The translations under genes and the position numbers were made by a program. DNA of 64,000 bases from Guptibacillus hwajinpoensis. GTDB taxonomy: Bacteria > Bacillota > Bacilli > Bacillales > Guptibacillaceae. Where the stretch lies: assembly GCF_020524165.1 (NCBI RefSeq), contig NZ_JAIVKU010000004.1, positions 62,001 through 126,000 of the forward strand. The letters run 5' to 3'. Shown piece by piece: positions 7,612-16,095 of this stretch (positions within the stretch are counted from its first letter, which is position 1; each line of letters begins with the position of its first letter). The notes beneath the pieces are model-generated. The model worked only from the letters and a program-made list of their open reading frames with translations, made no database searches and was not told where the DNA came from.

Positions 7612-8457
7612 ATGGGAAAACTATATGGACTTATTGGTCATCCTATCGCGCATTCGATGTCACCAATGATGCATAACGGTGAGTTTAAAGAGCTTGGCTT
7701 ATCACATCATTACCAGGCATTTGATCTTTCACCAGAACAGTTAGAGGATGGCGTCGAGGCAATGAAGATGCTTGATATTCAAGGGTTCAATGTGACCATT
7801 CCTCACAAAGTAGCCATTATCCCATTACTCGATGAGGTGGAGCAAGAAGCTCTTGATATTGGTGCTGTCAATACTGTTTACAAGCGTGATGGTAAATATA
7901 TTGGCACAAACACAGATGGAAAAGGTTACTTACTTTCCTTGTTCACTCTACTAAAAGAAAACAATTTGGAAAATAAAAAAGTACTTGTGATTGGAGCAGG
8001 TGGCGCTGCTCGTGCTGTTGCAGTAAGTATCGCTAGGGCTGGTGTGCTTTCATTAACAATAGCAAACCGTACGCTTGAGAAAGCAGAGAATCTCTCGAGC
8101 GTTTGCAACACATATACCTCTGCGAATGCAATAACACTTCAAGATGCGGAAGCAGAGCTTCATCACTTTGATGTTATGATTAATACAACCTCTATTGGAA
8201 TGAGTCCCCATCTAGATCGGATGCCTCTATCTGTAGAAAGGTTGAACGCGGGTACTGTTGTAAGTGACTTAATTTATAATCCGCTTGAAACCAAATGGTT
8301 GAAGCTTTCAAAACAAAAAGGTGCTGTAACAGATAATGGCATTTCCATGTTTGTAGAACAGGGAGCACTTGCTTTTGAACAATGGACAGGCGTAACTCCC
8401 GATCGACAAAGAATGAGAAATGCGGTTTTAAAAGAGTTAGGAGGATATTCATGTTAA
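7612..8457 (+). CDS. aroE: Shikimate dehydrogenase
   Basis: NADP-dependent reduction of 3-dehydroshikimate to shikimate in aromatic amino acid synthesis, 281 residues. The shikimate-binding N-domain has SPMMHN and NVTIPHK (catalytic Lys) and NTDGKGY (catalytic Asp). The Rossmann part has GAGGAARA (about residues 127-134) and NRTLEKAE. Called aroD in older B. subtilis naming, where it also sits between yqeH and yqeI. ATG preceded by GGAGG. Confidence 0.96.
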   Translation: MGKLYGLIGHPIAHSMSPMMHNGEFKELGLSHHYQAFDLSPEQLEDGVEAMKMLDIQGFNVTIPHKVAIIPLLDEVEQEALDIGAVNTVYKRDGKYIGTNTDGKGYLLSLFTLLKENNLENKKVLVIGAGGAARAVAVSIARAGVLSLTIANRTLEKAENLSSVCNTYTSANAITLQDAEAELHHFDVMINTTSIGMSPHLDRMPLSVERLNAGTVVSDLIYNPLETKWLKLSKQKGAVTDNGISMFVEQGALAFEQWTGVTPDRQRMRNAVLKELGGYSC

Positions 8458-8741
8458 CAGGCAAACAAAAACGTTTTTTACGTGCAAAAGCTAATCGTCT
8501 TAATCCTATTTTTCAAGTAGGTAAAGGCGGCGTTAATGAAAATATGACAAAGCAAATTGAAGAAGCTTTAGAGGCGAGAGAGCTTATTAAAATAAGCATT
8601 CTTCAAAATTGTGAGGAAGATCGTAATAGTGTTGGAGAGCAATTGTCCACTGAAACTGGGGCAGAGCTCGTTCAAATTATCGGTAATATGATTGTGCTTT
8701 ATAAAGAATCAGAAGAGAATAAAGAAATTATTCTTCCATAA
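8451..8741 (+). CDS. yhbY: CRM-domain RNA-binding protein YhbY (YqeI)
   Basis: 96-residue single CRM-domain protein that associates with pre-50S ribosomal particles. It begins MLTGKQKRFLRAKANRLNPI and carries the RNA-binding loop motif VGKGGVNENM. The ATG at 8451 overlaps the aroE end by seven bases and is preceded by GGAGG; longer in-frame extension lies inside aroE and is rejected. The family is usually about 95-100 residues. Confidence 0.94.
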   Translation: MLTGKQKRFLRAKANRLNPIFQVGKGGVNENMTKQIEEALEARELIKISILQNCEEDRNSVGEQLSTETGAELVQIIGNMIVLYKESEENKEIILP

Positions 8742-9331
8742 TGGCTGAGGAAAAAAGGTTGAGAGTCGGCATACTTGGTGGGACATTTGACCCCCCTCAT
8801 CTTGGACATTTAACGATTGCACAGGGGGTACTTGAAACATGCAAGCTTGATGAAATATGGTTTATGCCTAGCCATCGCCCTCCTCATAAAAATGGTAAAG
8901 ATATTACTGATAATCATCAAAGGGTTAAAATGGTGCAACTTGCAATTGAAGGAAATCCTAATTTCAAACTTTCATTAATTGAATTTGAACGTAATGACCG
9001 GTCTTATACGGTTGATACAATTGAAATTTTGAAAGAGAATTATCCCACCATCGATTTTTATTTTATAATTGGTGGAGATATGATAGAGGATTTACCAAAC
9101 TGGCATCGCATTGATGAATTGTCTCATATGATTTCATTTATTGGAGTTAATCGTCCAGGTTATCATCCAGATAAGGAACGATTTAAGGTATCTGTTATTG
9201 ATGTGCCACAAATCGATATTTCATCAAGTGAATTAAGAAGAAATTTACACGAAAATAAGAGTGGGAGATATTTACTTCCTGAATCCGTCCGAACTTTTAT
9301 TGAAGAGGAGGGATTATATGAATCGAACTGA
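8741..9331 (+). CDS. nadD: Nicotinate-nucleotide adenylyltransferase
   Basis: Adenylates nicotinate mononucleotide to deamido-NAD in NAD synthesis, 196 residues. Nucleotidyltransferase motif GGTFDPPHLGHL near the N-terminus (GxFDPxHxGH) and the C-terminal ISSSELRRN motif (SSTxxR type) are both present. The ATG shares a base with the yhbY stop (TAATG). The first residues MAEEKRL are a little longer than in B. subtilis. Followed by yqeK with a 14-base overlap. Confidence 0.95.
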   Translation: MAEEKRLRVGILGGTFDPPHLGHLTIAQGVLETCKLDEIWFMPSHRPPHKNGKDITDNHQRVKMVQLAIEGNPNFKLSLIEFERNDRSYTVDTIEILKENYPTIDFYFIIGGDMIEDLPNWHRIDELSHMISFIGVNRPGYHPDKERFKVSVIDVPQIDISSSELRRNLHENKSGRYLLPESVRTFIEEEGLYESN

Positions 9332-9884
9332 AGCGTTAAAGATTGTTAAGCCTCATTTAACAGAGCATCGCTATGTTCATACAATTGGGGTAACGGATAC
9401 AGCGGTTGAGCTTGCCGAGAAATATGGAGCAGATTCTCAAAGAACTGAAATTGCTGCTGTTTTTCATGATTACGCAAAGTTTCGACCTAAAGATGAAATG
9501 CGCCAAATTATACTTGAGCAGTCGCTCAAAGAAGATCTACTCGAGTATTCACCCGAACTTTGGCACGCTCCGGTTGGAGCTTATTTAGTGCGGTGTGAGA
9601 TAGGCATAGAAGATGAAGAGATACTAAATGCGATTAAATACCATACGTCAGGTCGTCCGAATATGACGTTAATGGAAAAATGTGTATTTATCGCTGATTA
9701 CATTGAACCAGGCAGGTCATTTCCTGGGGTAGATGAGGTTAGAGAAGTTGTTCAAAAAGATCTTGACCAAGCAATTGCGTTGTCTCTCAGGAATACTGTG
9801 CAGTTTTTAATGAAGAAGAATCAGCCCGTTTACCCGGCGACGTTCTTAACGTACAACAGCATTGTGAATTCTTTGAATTCCTGA
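9318..9884 (+). CDS. yqeK: HD-domain Ap4A hydrolase YqeK
   Basis: 188-residue HD phosphohydrolase; YqeK proteins are symmetrical bis(5'-nucleosyl)-tetraphosphatases that split Ap4A into two ADP. Metal ligands are visible in HRYVHTIGV, FHDYAK (HD pair), WHAPVGAYL and the C-terminal FIADYIEPGR. The ATG at 9318 is preceded by GAGGAGG and overlaps nadD by 14 bases; the longer upstream reading lies inside nadD. The nadD-yqeK pairing is conserved in Firmicutes. Confidence 0.93.
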   Translation: MNRTEALKIVKPHLTEHRYVHTIGVTDTAVELAEKYGADSQRTEIAAVFHDYAKFRPKDEMRQIILEQSLKEDLLEYSPELWHAPVGAYLVRCEIGIEDEEILNAIKYHTSGRPNMTLMEKCVFIADYIEPGRSFPGVDEVREVVQKDLDQAIALSLRNTVQFLMKKNQPVYPATFLTYNSIVNSLNS

Positions 9885-9904
9885 GAAGAAATGGAGGAAA
9901 CTAA

Positions 9905-10258
9905 ATGAATGAAAAGCAAATGATTAACCTTGCTGCCAGAGCAGCTGACGATAAAAGAGCAGAAGACATCGTAGCTCTTAATATGAATGGAATCTCCTTA
10001 ATTGCGGACTACTTTTTAATATGCCACGGGAACTCAGAAAAACAAGTTCAGGCGATTGCTAAAGAAATTAAAGATCAGGCATTAGAACAAGGTATGGATA
10101 TAAAACGACTAGAAGGTTATGATCAAGCCCGCTGGGTCCTTGTAGACTTAGGGAGCGTTATTGTTCATATCTTCCATAAGGATGAACGTCACTATTATAA
10201 CCTTGAGAAGCTTTGGGGAGATGCACCGCATTTACCACTTGAGGAAATTCTAGCTTAA
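9905..10258 (+). CDS. rsfS: Ribosomal silencing factor RsfS
   Basis: 117-residue RsfS/Iojap protein that binds ribosomal protein L14 and prevents subunit joining during starvation. Recognised by ADDKRAEDIVALNM, the conserved YFLICHGNSEKQVQAIA and the C-terminal WVLVDLGSVIVHIFHKDERHYYNLE core. ATG preceded by GGAGGAAAC. Called yqeL in B. subtilis, at the same place. Confidence 0.95.
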   Translation: MNEKQMINLAARAADDKRAEDIVALNMNGISLIADYFLICHGNSEKQVQAIAKEIKDQALEQGMDIKRLEGYDQARWVLVDLGSVIVHIFHKDERHYYNLEKLWGDAPHLPLEEILA

Positions 10259-10259
10259 G

Positions 10260-10988
10260 ATGCAATCATATGAACGCTTTTCTTATGTTTATGATCGTTT
10301 GATGGAAGAAGCTCCCTATGGGGAGTGGGTAGACCTCGTACAAAAGGAAGCTGCTACTGGTAAAGTTCTTGATTTGGGTTCCGGAACTGGCGAATGTTCC
10401 ATTCAACTTGCTAAAGTTGGTTTTGAAGTGACGGCGGTTGATCTATCTGAGCATATGCTCTCGGTGGCTCAGGACAAAGCGATTCAAGCAAAACTTCCTA
10501 TCAAGTTTTTACAGCAAGATATGCGTGAGCTTGATACAGGGGAGATGTATGATGTTGCTACAATTTTTTGTGATTCATTAAATTATGTGACTGATCTTGA
10601 AGGGGTTCAAAACACTTTAGCGAAAGTATATCAGCACCTGAAACCTGGTGGTGTCTTATTGTTCGATGTCCATTCTCTTTACAAGATCCAGTCTCTTTTT
10701 GTAGGCAATACTTTTTCAAGTAGCGAAGATGACATATCCTATATATGGAACAGTTTTGCTGGTGAAGAAGAAGGGGCCGTTGAACATGAACTTAGCTTCT
10801 TTGTTGAAAATGAAGAGGGACTATATGAACGATTTGATGAAGTTCATTATCAAAGAACGTTTTCAATTGAGGAATATAAGAAATGGTTAAGTGAAGCTGG
10901 TTTTGACACGATTTCGGTGACGGCTGATTTTACTTCACACCCACCAAACCCAACATCTGAACGCTTGTTTTTTAGAGCAGTAAAATAA
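10260..10988 (+). CDS. yqeM: Class I SAM-dependent methyltransferase YqeM
   Basis: 242-residue putative methyltransferase. SAM-binding motif I is VLDLGSGTGECSIQLA (about residues 36-51), followed by the acidic VTAVDLSEHML and the motif TIFCDSLNYV. It starts one base after the rsfS stop with only a distant GAGG, so it is probably translated by coupling. Last gene of the yqeG operon. The substrate of the YqeM family is unknown. Confidence 0.92.
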   Translation: MQSYERFSYVYDRLMEEAPYGEWVDLVQKEAATGKVLDLGSGTGECSIQLAKVGFEVTAVDLSEHMLSVAQDKAIQAKLPIKFLQQDMRELDTGEMYDVATIFCDSLNYVTDLEGVQNTLAKVYQHLKPGGVLLFDVHSLYKIQSLFVGNTFSSSEDDISYIWNSFAGEEEGAVEHELSFFVENEEGLYERFDEVHYQRTFSIEEYKKWLSEAGFDTISVTADFTSHPPNPTSERLFFRAVK

Positions 10989-10989
10989 T

Positions 10990-11025
10990 AAAAAGAGTGA
11001 TTTCAAACGAAATCACTCTTTTTTA
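10990..11025. terminator. Bidirectional terminator yqeM / comER
   Basis: AAAAAGAGTGATTTC and its exact complement surround an AAAC loop, with A and T tracts on either side, so it can end transcription from both converging genes. Confidence 0.9.
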
Positions 11026-11077
11026 ATTTCAATTAAAGGAGTTATTATATTCGTGGCGAATCAAATTACAGACCACT

Positions 11078-11914
11078 TTATTTCTGCTTCGATTCTTCCT
11101 TTACTTGCAGTTTAATACCTTCTCGATCCTCTTCGAATTTTCTATGAGTGCTTTGAATCAAATGATGAAACATCTCTCCCGTTTCTGCTTCGAGAACTTT
11201 CAATCCTTCTCCGGTAACGCCTCCTTTTACGGTCACCTTTCGTTGTAAAGTCTCTAAAGAAAAATAATCTTTTTCAAGAAGTTTCCCCATTCCAATAAGC
11301 ATTTCTGTTGCCAGAATTGTCGCTTGCTCATTTGATATGTTTGTTTCTGATACTGCTCCTTCGATGAATTGTTGAATCAAATAACTTAGAAAAGCTGGCC
11401 CGCAACTCACAATATCAGATGAAACTCTTGTGATTTCTTCATCTGTTTCAATTGGGGTAGAGATTTGTGACATTAGATAAAGTAGTTTAACTTTGTTTGC
11501 TTCGGAACATCGACTTCCAAACGTAACAAGTGATGCACCACTAAGTGCTCTGTTCGTAATGCTTGGGATAGTTCTAGCTACATCACAACTGACAAAGGAT
11601 TCGATCTCACTCACCTTTATCGGGCTTGTGATTGATACAATTAAATGTTGCTGTCTTAGATTGGGCTGTATTTTTTTTAACAGCGGGAAATATTCATGAG
11701 GTTTCACACAAATAAAGATCATGTCAGATTTTTTTACCACTTCTTCTGCGCTCTTAACGACATGTAATGAAGGGTATTGTTGCTTCAATATCATAGCCTT
11801 TTCACTAGAACGATTTACAATTGTGAGATGGGAAGGTATTACGGCGCAAGAATCAATAAAGGAAGACACAAGTATTGTCCCCATATTGCCGGTACCAATG
11901 ACACCGATTTTCAA
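11078..11914 (-). CDS. comER: ComER, pyrroline-5-carboxylate reductase-like protein
   Basis: 278-residue NAD(P)-binding protein related to pyrroline-5-carboxylate reductase (ProC). The N-terminal Rossmann motif is KIGVIGTGNMG; further ProC-like segments are FICVKPHEYFPLL and the C-terminal KVTVKGGVTGEGLKVLE (family GGTTxxG). A TTG start at 11914 with AAGGAGGGGG upstream gives the usual N-terminus MKIGVIGTGNMG; a longer GTG start would span the Shine-Dalgarno. It is divergent from comEA, as in B. subtilis, where it is not needed for competence. Confidence 0.9.
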   Translation of the reverse strand: MKIGVIGTGNMGTILVSSFIDSCAVIPSHLTIVNRSSEKAMILKQQYPSLHVVKSAEEVVKKSDMIFICVKPHEYFPLLKKIQPNLRQQHLIVSITSPIKVSEIESFVSCDVARTIPSITNRALSGASLVTFGSRCSEANKVKLLYLMSQISTPIETDEEITRVSSDIVSCGPAFLSYLIQQFIEGAVSETNISNEQATILATEMLIGMGKLLEKDYFSLETLQRKVTVKGGVTGEGLKVLEAETGEMFHHLIQSTHRKFEEDREGIKLQVKEESKQK

Positions 11915-12015
11915 CGAACTCCCCCTCCTTCCAAACACATTTCTCCTACAACATATGTAAGAAAGTCTCGTTATATGTTAATGACCAACAAACATTCGAA
12001 AGGTATGAAAGCGTA

Positions 12016-12627
12016 ATGAACCATCTTAAAGCGTTAAACCCTCGTGAAAAAGTTCTTCTCTGTATTATTTTGCTCACAGTTGGAATTGGTTTGTTTTTTT
12101 ATTATGATATGCCTCATGGTAAGGAAGAACAGTTTCCATTTGAAGAAGGGGAAGCGGAGGTACACGAGGAAGTAAAAGATGTTTCTCCTTCCTCTTCAGA
12201 AAATGGGAGTACAATAGTCCTTGTAGATGTCAAGGGAGCAGTCGAGACACCAGGTGTTTATGAAGTACATGCAAATGGGCGGGTGAAAGATGTTATTCAA
12301 AAAGCGGGGGGTTTTCTGAAAGAAGCAGATCAAACTCAGCTGAATCTCGCTGGGAGAGTAGCAGATGAGATGATGATTTACGTTCCGTTATTAGGGGAAA
12401 CACCAGTGGCGATTAATGGAAATAATGACCCCTCACTGATTTCAATCAATTCCGCTGATCTTACTGAGCTCCAACAACTTCCCGGTATAGGGCCTGCTAA
12501 AGCAGAGGCAATTATTCAATATAGAGAAGAAAATGGTTTATTCGGTGCTGTGGAGGATCTGCAGAACATAAGTGGAATAGGAGAAAAAACGTTTGAGAAG
12601 TTAAAGGATTTCATCACAGTTCAATGA
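12016..12627 (+). CDS. comEA: Competence DNA receptor ComEA
   Basis: 203-residue membrane-anchored DNA-binding protein that binds transforming DNA outside the membrane. One N-terminal transmembrane helix (about residues 13-30), an acidic linker, an SLBB domain (VDVKGAVETPGVYEV, about 68-125) and a C-terminal pair of helix-hairpin-helix motifs (INSADLTELQQLPGIGPAKA and SGIGEKTFEKL). Length close to B. subtilis ComEA (205). No ComK box is evident in the 101-bp gap before it. Confidence 0.95.
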   Translation: MNHLKALNPREKVLLCIILLTVGIGLFFYYDMPHGKEEQFPFEEGEAEVHEEVKDVSPSSSENGSTIVLVDVKGAVETPGVYEVHANGRVKDVIQKAGGFLKEADQTQLNLAGRVADEMMIYVPLLGETPVAINGNNDPSLISINSADLTELQQLPGIGPAKAEAIIQYREENGLFGAVEDLQNISGIGEKTFEKLKDFITVQ

Positions 12628-12691
12628 GTGATTGACGTGGAGGTTTATTTCGATCAAACTAATAGAAGATAAAAACATTGGGGGAAAAACT

Positions 12692-13255
12692 ATGGAACGT
12701 ATTTCGTGGGATCAGTATTTTATGGCTCAAAGCCATTTGCTTGCTCTTAGAAGCACGTGTACTCGTTTAACTGTTGGCGCAACAATTGTAAGAGACAAAC
12801 GGATGATTGCTGGAGGGTACAATGGATCTGTTTCTGGCGGCGTCCATTGTATTGACGAAGGATGTTATGTCATCGATAACCACTGTGTTCGAACCATTCA
12901 TGCCGAGATGAATGCCATTATCCAATGTGCTAAATTTGGTGTGCAAACTACCGGAGCTGAAATATACGTCACTCATTTCCCATGTATTAATTGTTGTAAA
13001 GCGATTATTCAAGCGGGAATTAAAACGGTCATTTATGCTGAAGATTATAAAAATCATCCATATGCTATAGAGTTATTTGAAGATGCCGGTGTTGTTGTTA
13101 GACAAGTAGAACTTGAAGAAATGATTCTTGATACGAATAGTCAAGAAAAACTTGATTTAACTGCTGATTTATTAGACAAGCTATCGGCTGCAGGTGTTGA
13201 TGCAACCGAAGTAAAGCCTTTATATGAGAAAGCTTCCAAGCTATACGGCATGTAA
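12692..13255 (+). CDS. comEB: dCMP deaminase ComEB
   Basis: 187-residue deoxycytidylate deaminase family protein (dCMP to dUMP). Zinc-binding and catalytic motifs HAEMNAI and PCINCC are intact. The ATG at 12692 after GGGGGA gives the standard N-terminus MERISWDQYFMAQ; an upstream in-frame reading from 12632 is not conserved. In B. subtilis ComEB is dispensable for DNA uptake. It is one base overlapped by comEC. Confidence 0.94.
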   Translation: MERISWDQYFMAQSHLLALRSTCTRLTVGATIVRDKRMIAGGYNGSVSGGVHCIDEGCYVIDNHCVRTIHAEMNAIIQCAKFGVQTTGAEIYVTHFPCINCCKAIIQAGIKTVIYAEDYKNHPYAIELFEDAGVVVRQVELEEMILDTNSQEKLDLTADLLDKLSAAGVDATEVKPLYEKASKLYGM

Positions 13256-15540
13256 TGAAAGGGAATTTATGGGTGTTGGCTCTTTCTGCACTACTTGGCG
13301 TATTCAGTGTTGATTCCCTCTATGCCGTTTGTTTTGGAATGATTTTGTTGCTTTGGTTATGGAAGGATAAGAATAGGCTAATGGTATTTGTTAGCCTTAC
13401 CTTCCTGCTGTTTTTTAGTTATACTGCTTTTGTAAATGGTACTAATTTCACTTCATTAAAAGAAGGAGAAGTAGCTTTAAACGGAAAAATCACCTCGCTT
13501 CCCCAAATCGAAGGAGATTCTCTTTCTTTCGAAATAAAAACGGTCTCGGAAAATTTAAAGGTGCAGTATTACATCGCGACAGAAAAAGAAAAGAATGAAT
13601 TGAAACTTTTACAAGTTGGACACACCTGTTCACTGACAGGATCACTTAAGCCCCCATCGCATTTAAGAGTTCCTTCCCTTTTTGACTACGAACGTTACCT
13701 CTATCATAAGAAAATTCACTGGATTTATGTGCTGAATGACAAACCCTCATGTGAGTCATTATCCGAATCGTTTATTATTAAAATTCAACAATACCGTCAA
13801 CATGTTATGACTGATATTGCATTAACTTATCCTAGTCAGATTCAAGGGATTGCAGCTTCTTTATTGGTCGGAGATCGCAGTTTATTACCGACAGACGTTA
13901 TTGAAGCGTATCAAGAATTGGGCCTTAGTCATGTACTTGCTGTATCTGGTTTGCACGTAAGTGTCATAGGAGGACTTATTTTTTGGATCGTGATACGAAT
14001 AGGTGTGACAAGAGAGAAAGCGTATAGTACACTATTCCTTTTTTATCCTTTTTATCTGATCTTTACAGGGGGAGCGCCGTCGGTAGTAAGAGCCTCACTA
14101 ATGGCTATGGCAGTTGTTCTTAGTTTGCGATATCAGTTAAAGATAAACCCTCTTGATGGAATTGCAGTAGCCTGTTTAATAACGCTGTTAGTCAATCCTT
14201 ACTATGCATATCATATTGGGTTTCAGCTTTCTTTTCTTATTGCATTTGCTTTAATCGTTTCCTCTCAAACAATTTTATTGCGTTACCAACATCCGTTCAC
14301 CAAACTTCTTGCTTTATCCATTCTCGCTCAAGTCATTTCTTTTCCGCTTGTCATTTATCACTTTTATCAAATTTCTTTCCTTAGTTTAGGGTTAAACCTC
14401 ATTTACGTTCCGTTTATTTCAATCATCGTATTACCAACGCTGTTACTTCTTTTCCTATTAAATCATCTTTCCCTTACATTCCTTTTTACACCTGTGTCTG
14501 AACTACTCGCTACGGTAATCACGTTTATTCACCAGTTTTTTTTGTTTCTTTCAGAATTAAATATGAATGTGGTTATTGGAGCGATGTCAGAAGGAGGACT
14601 CATTCTTTCTTTAGCCATTTGTTATTCTGTAGCACTCTTATGGGAGCGTGGAGAGATTATGAAAGCGGGTTTCATCTGGTTGCTCTATTGTGGGATTCTA
14701 TATATTGTTCCCTATTTAAGTCCATCCGGAGAAATTTCGTTCATTGATGTAGGTCAAGGAGATAGCATCGTGATCACGCTCCCTTTCAAACAACAGGTTA
14801 TCTTAATTGATACAGGGGGGAAGCCAGGTTTTGGTGAAGATGAAAAGTGGCGAGAAAAAGATTCCATTTTTGATACTGGGCGTGATATTGTTCTTCCGTA
14901 TTTAAAATCGAAAGGCATTCGTGAGGTGGATTTGTTAATTCTTACTCATGGTGATTTTGATCACGCAGGTGGAGCGGCTGAAGTTTTAGAAGGAATACCT
15001 ATCAAAAAAATATTACTTGATCAAAGTAAAGAACAGACAGAAATCGAAATGAATTTACTACAAACTGCAAGAGAGAAAAAGATACCTGTTACAAACGCAA
15101 AAGAGGGACAATCATGGAGCGTTGGGGAAGCGCAGTTTACCATTATTCAAGCATTACAAACGGAGGAGGAGAACGACGGGAGTATCATTATGCAAGCAAA
15201 TGTTGGTGGGTACAGGTGGCTATTTACAGGTGATCTTGAAGAGGAAGGAGAACGTCAGCTCCTTTATAAGAAATCTCTTTCTCAAATTGATGTGCTAAAA
15301 GTAGGGCATCATGGAAGCGCCACTTCTAGTTCGAAAGAGTTTCTAGAAACAATCTCCCCTATGTTAGCTGTCATTTCAGTGGGAGAAAATAATCGCTACG
15401 GGCACCCTAATGAAGAAGTAGTAAATCGGTATAAAGAACTCGGTATTTCCATTCTTAGAACAGACGTCTATGGTACAATTCGATACACTTATAAATGGAA
15501 TGATACTGGGAAATGGTCCGTTATGCTAAATGGAAAATAG
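13255..15540 (+). CDS. comEC: DNA-uptake channel ComEC
   Basis: 761-residue polytopic membrane protein forming the channel for single-stranded DNA during transformation. N-terminal hydrophobic helices and an OB-like extracellular part (about 60-160), then the Competence domain (GLSHVLAVSGLHVSVIGG, about 225-480) with many transmembrane helices. The C-terminal metallo-beta-lactamase domain has LTHGDFDHAGG and VGHHGSATSSSKEFL, the nuclease-like part. ATG overlaps the comEB stop (TAATG). Full length, no frameshift, so the uptake machinery here looks functional. Confidence 0.95.
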   Translation: MKGNLWVLALSALLGVFSVDSLYAVCFGMILLLWLWKDKNRLMVFVSLTFLLFFSYTAFVNGTNFTSLKEGEVALNGKITSLPQIEGDSLSFEIKTVSENLKVQYYIATEKEKNELKLLQVGHTCSLTGSLKPPSHLRVPSLFDYERYLYHKKIHWIYVLNDKPSCESLSESFIIKIQQYRQHVMTDIALTYPSQIQGIAASLLVGDRSLLPTDVIEAYQELGLSHVLAVSGLHVSVIGGLIFWIVIRIGVTREKAYSTLFLFYPFYLIFTGGAPSVVRASLMAMAVVLSLRYQLKINPLDGIAVACLITLLVNPYYAYHIGFQLSFLIAFALIVSSQTILLRYQHPFTKLLALSILAQVISFPLVIYHFYQISFLSLGLNLIYVPFISIIVLPTLLLLFLLNHLSLTFLFTPVSELLATVITFIHQFFLFLSELNMNVVIGAMSEGGLILSLAICYSVALLWERGEIMKAGFIWLLYCGILYIVPYLSPSGEISFIDVGQGDSIVITLPFKQQVILIDTGGKPGFGEDEKWREKDSIFDTGRDIVLPYLKSKGIREVDLLILTHGDFDHAGGAAEVLEGIPIKKILLDQSKEQTEIEMNLLQTAREKKIPVTNAKEGQSWSVGEAQFTIIQALQTEEENDGSIIMQANVGGYRWLFTGDLEEEGERQLLYKKSLSQIDVLKVGHHGSATSSSKEFLETISPMLAVISVGENNRYGHPNEEVVNRYKELGISILRTDVYGTIRYTYKWNDTGKWSVMLNGK

Positions 15541-15563
15541 ACTGCCTAGAAGGCAGTCTATTT
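15538..15563. terminator. Terminator comEC / yqzM
   Basis: TAGACTGCC/GGCAGTCTA, a 9-bp perfect stem with a five-base loop that includes the comEC stop codon. T-rich on both sides. Confidence 0.75.
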
Positions 15564-15693
15564 AGCCAAGAGCTTTAATAATTACAGCCGTGAAGAAAAT
15601 GATGGAAAAGAATAAAAATGGAACTGCAAAGCCGACAGCTGACTGAACAGCGTCGTTATCCTTAGCTTGAACATCTTTTTCGAACTCGTTCAT
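15562..15693 (-). CDS. yqzM: YqzM family small membrane protein
   Basis: 43-residue protein beginning MNEFEKDVQAKDNDAVQSAV and ending in one hydrophobic helix (about residues 20-41). It matches B. subtilis YqzM (44 residues, MNEFEKNVQSKRNDA...) in sequence and in place, between comEC and holA on the opposite strand. The start codon follows GGAGGG. Function unknown. Confidence 0.93.
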   Translation of the reverse strand: MNEFEKDVQAKDNDAVQSAVGFAVPFLFFSIIFFTAVIIKALG

Positions 15694-15946
15694 TTGCCTT
15701 CCCTCCTGCTTTCCCCTTAGTATTCATTGTTCACTACTTAAGTAGTCGTTATGTAGGGGATTTCCTAAAAAGGTACATTTCAAACAATATTGTATCATGG
15801 ATTCCACTTTATGTCTTTACTCTTCAACAACTGATGGGGTTTCATCAGAAGGAAATTATGCGAAAGAATCAATCCCTTTCCTGTAAAGAGTTGTCACCCA
15901 TACTTTAAGTTTGCATAGGATATCCTATCTACTACAAACCGAACAT

Positions 15947-16029
15947 CGTTGCTTCGTAAGAGTCCTAGGCCTTACGAAGGAGCGTTTACTATAAATGGGA
16001 GGCTGGTTATAGCAGCCGGCTTCCCTTTT
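15947..16029 (+). ncRNA. Candidate small structured RNA with terminator
   Basis: Hairpin CTTCGTAAG/CTTACGAAG (15952-15960, 15971-15979), extended imperfectly at its base, is followed by a second hairpin with arms at 15997-16006 and 16016-16025 and a TTTT tail. The second has the form of an intrinsic terminator, but no plus-strand gene ends here. This suggests a short transcript whose start may lie near 15770-15940. No known RNA family is recognised. Confidence 0.35.
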
Positions 16030-16033
16030 CTAC

Positions 16034-16062
16034 TTGCCAACATCGTTTTGACGGATTAGGAT
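16034..16062 (+). promoter_or_regulatory. Possible holA promoter
   Basis: TTGCCA (16034-16039), 17-bp spacer, TAGGAT (16057-16062), just after the terminator-like hairpin and 33 bp before holA. Confidence 0.5.
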
Positions 16063-16095
16063 AGAAATGGACGAATGAAAACGAGGTGTACATAG

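Larger units (their letters stand above)
15694..16095 (+). other. 402-bp gap with structured elements, no gene seen
   Basis: I find no supported ORF here. It holds a hairpin CTGATG/CATCAG (near 15832-15850), a perfect 14-bp palindrome at 15915-15928, a 9-bp perfect hairpin at 15952-15979 and a terminator-like hairpin at 15997-16029, all upstream of a holA promoter. Confidence 0.6.

Noticed and set aside
11915..12015. ComK box upstream of comEA
   Set aside because: No AAAA-N5-TTTT pair is present in the gap.
15729..15900. Short plus-strand ORF of 29 codons (MDSTLCLYSSTTDG...)
   Set aside because: No Shine-Dalgarno, no known family, and overlaps palindromic DNA.
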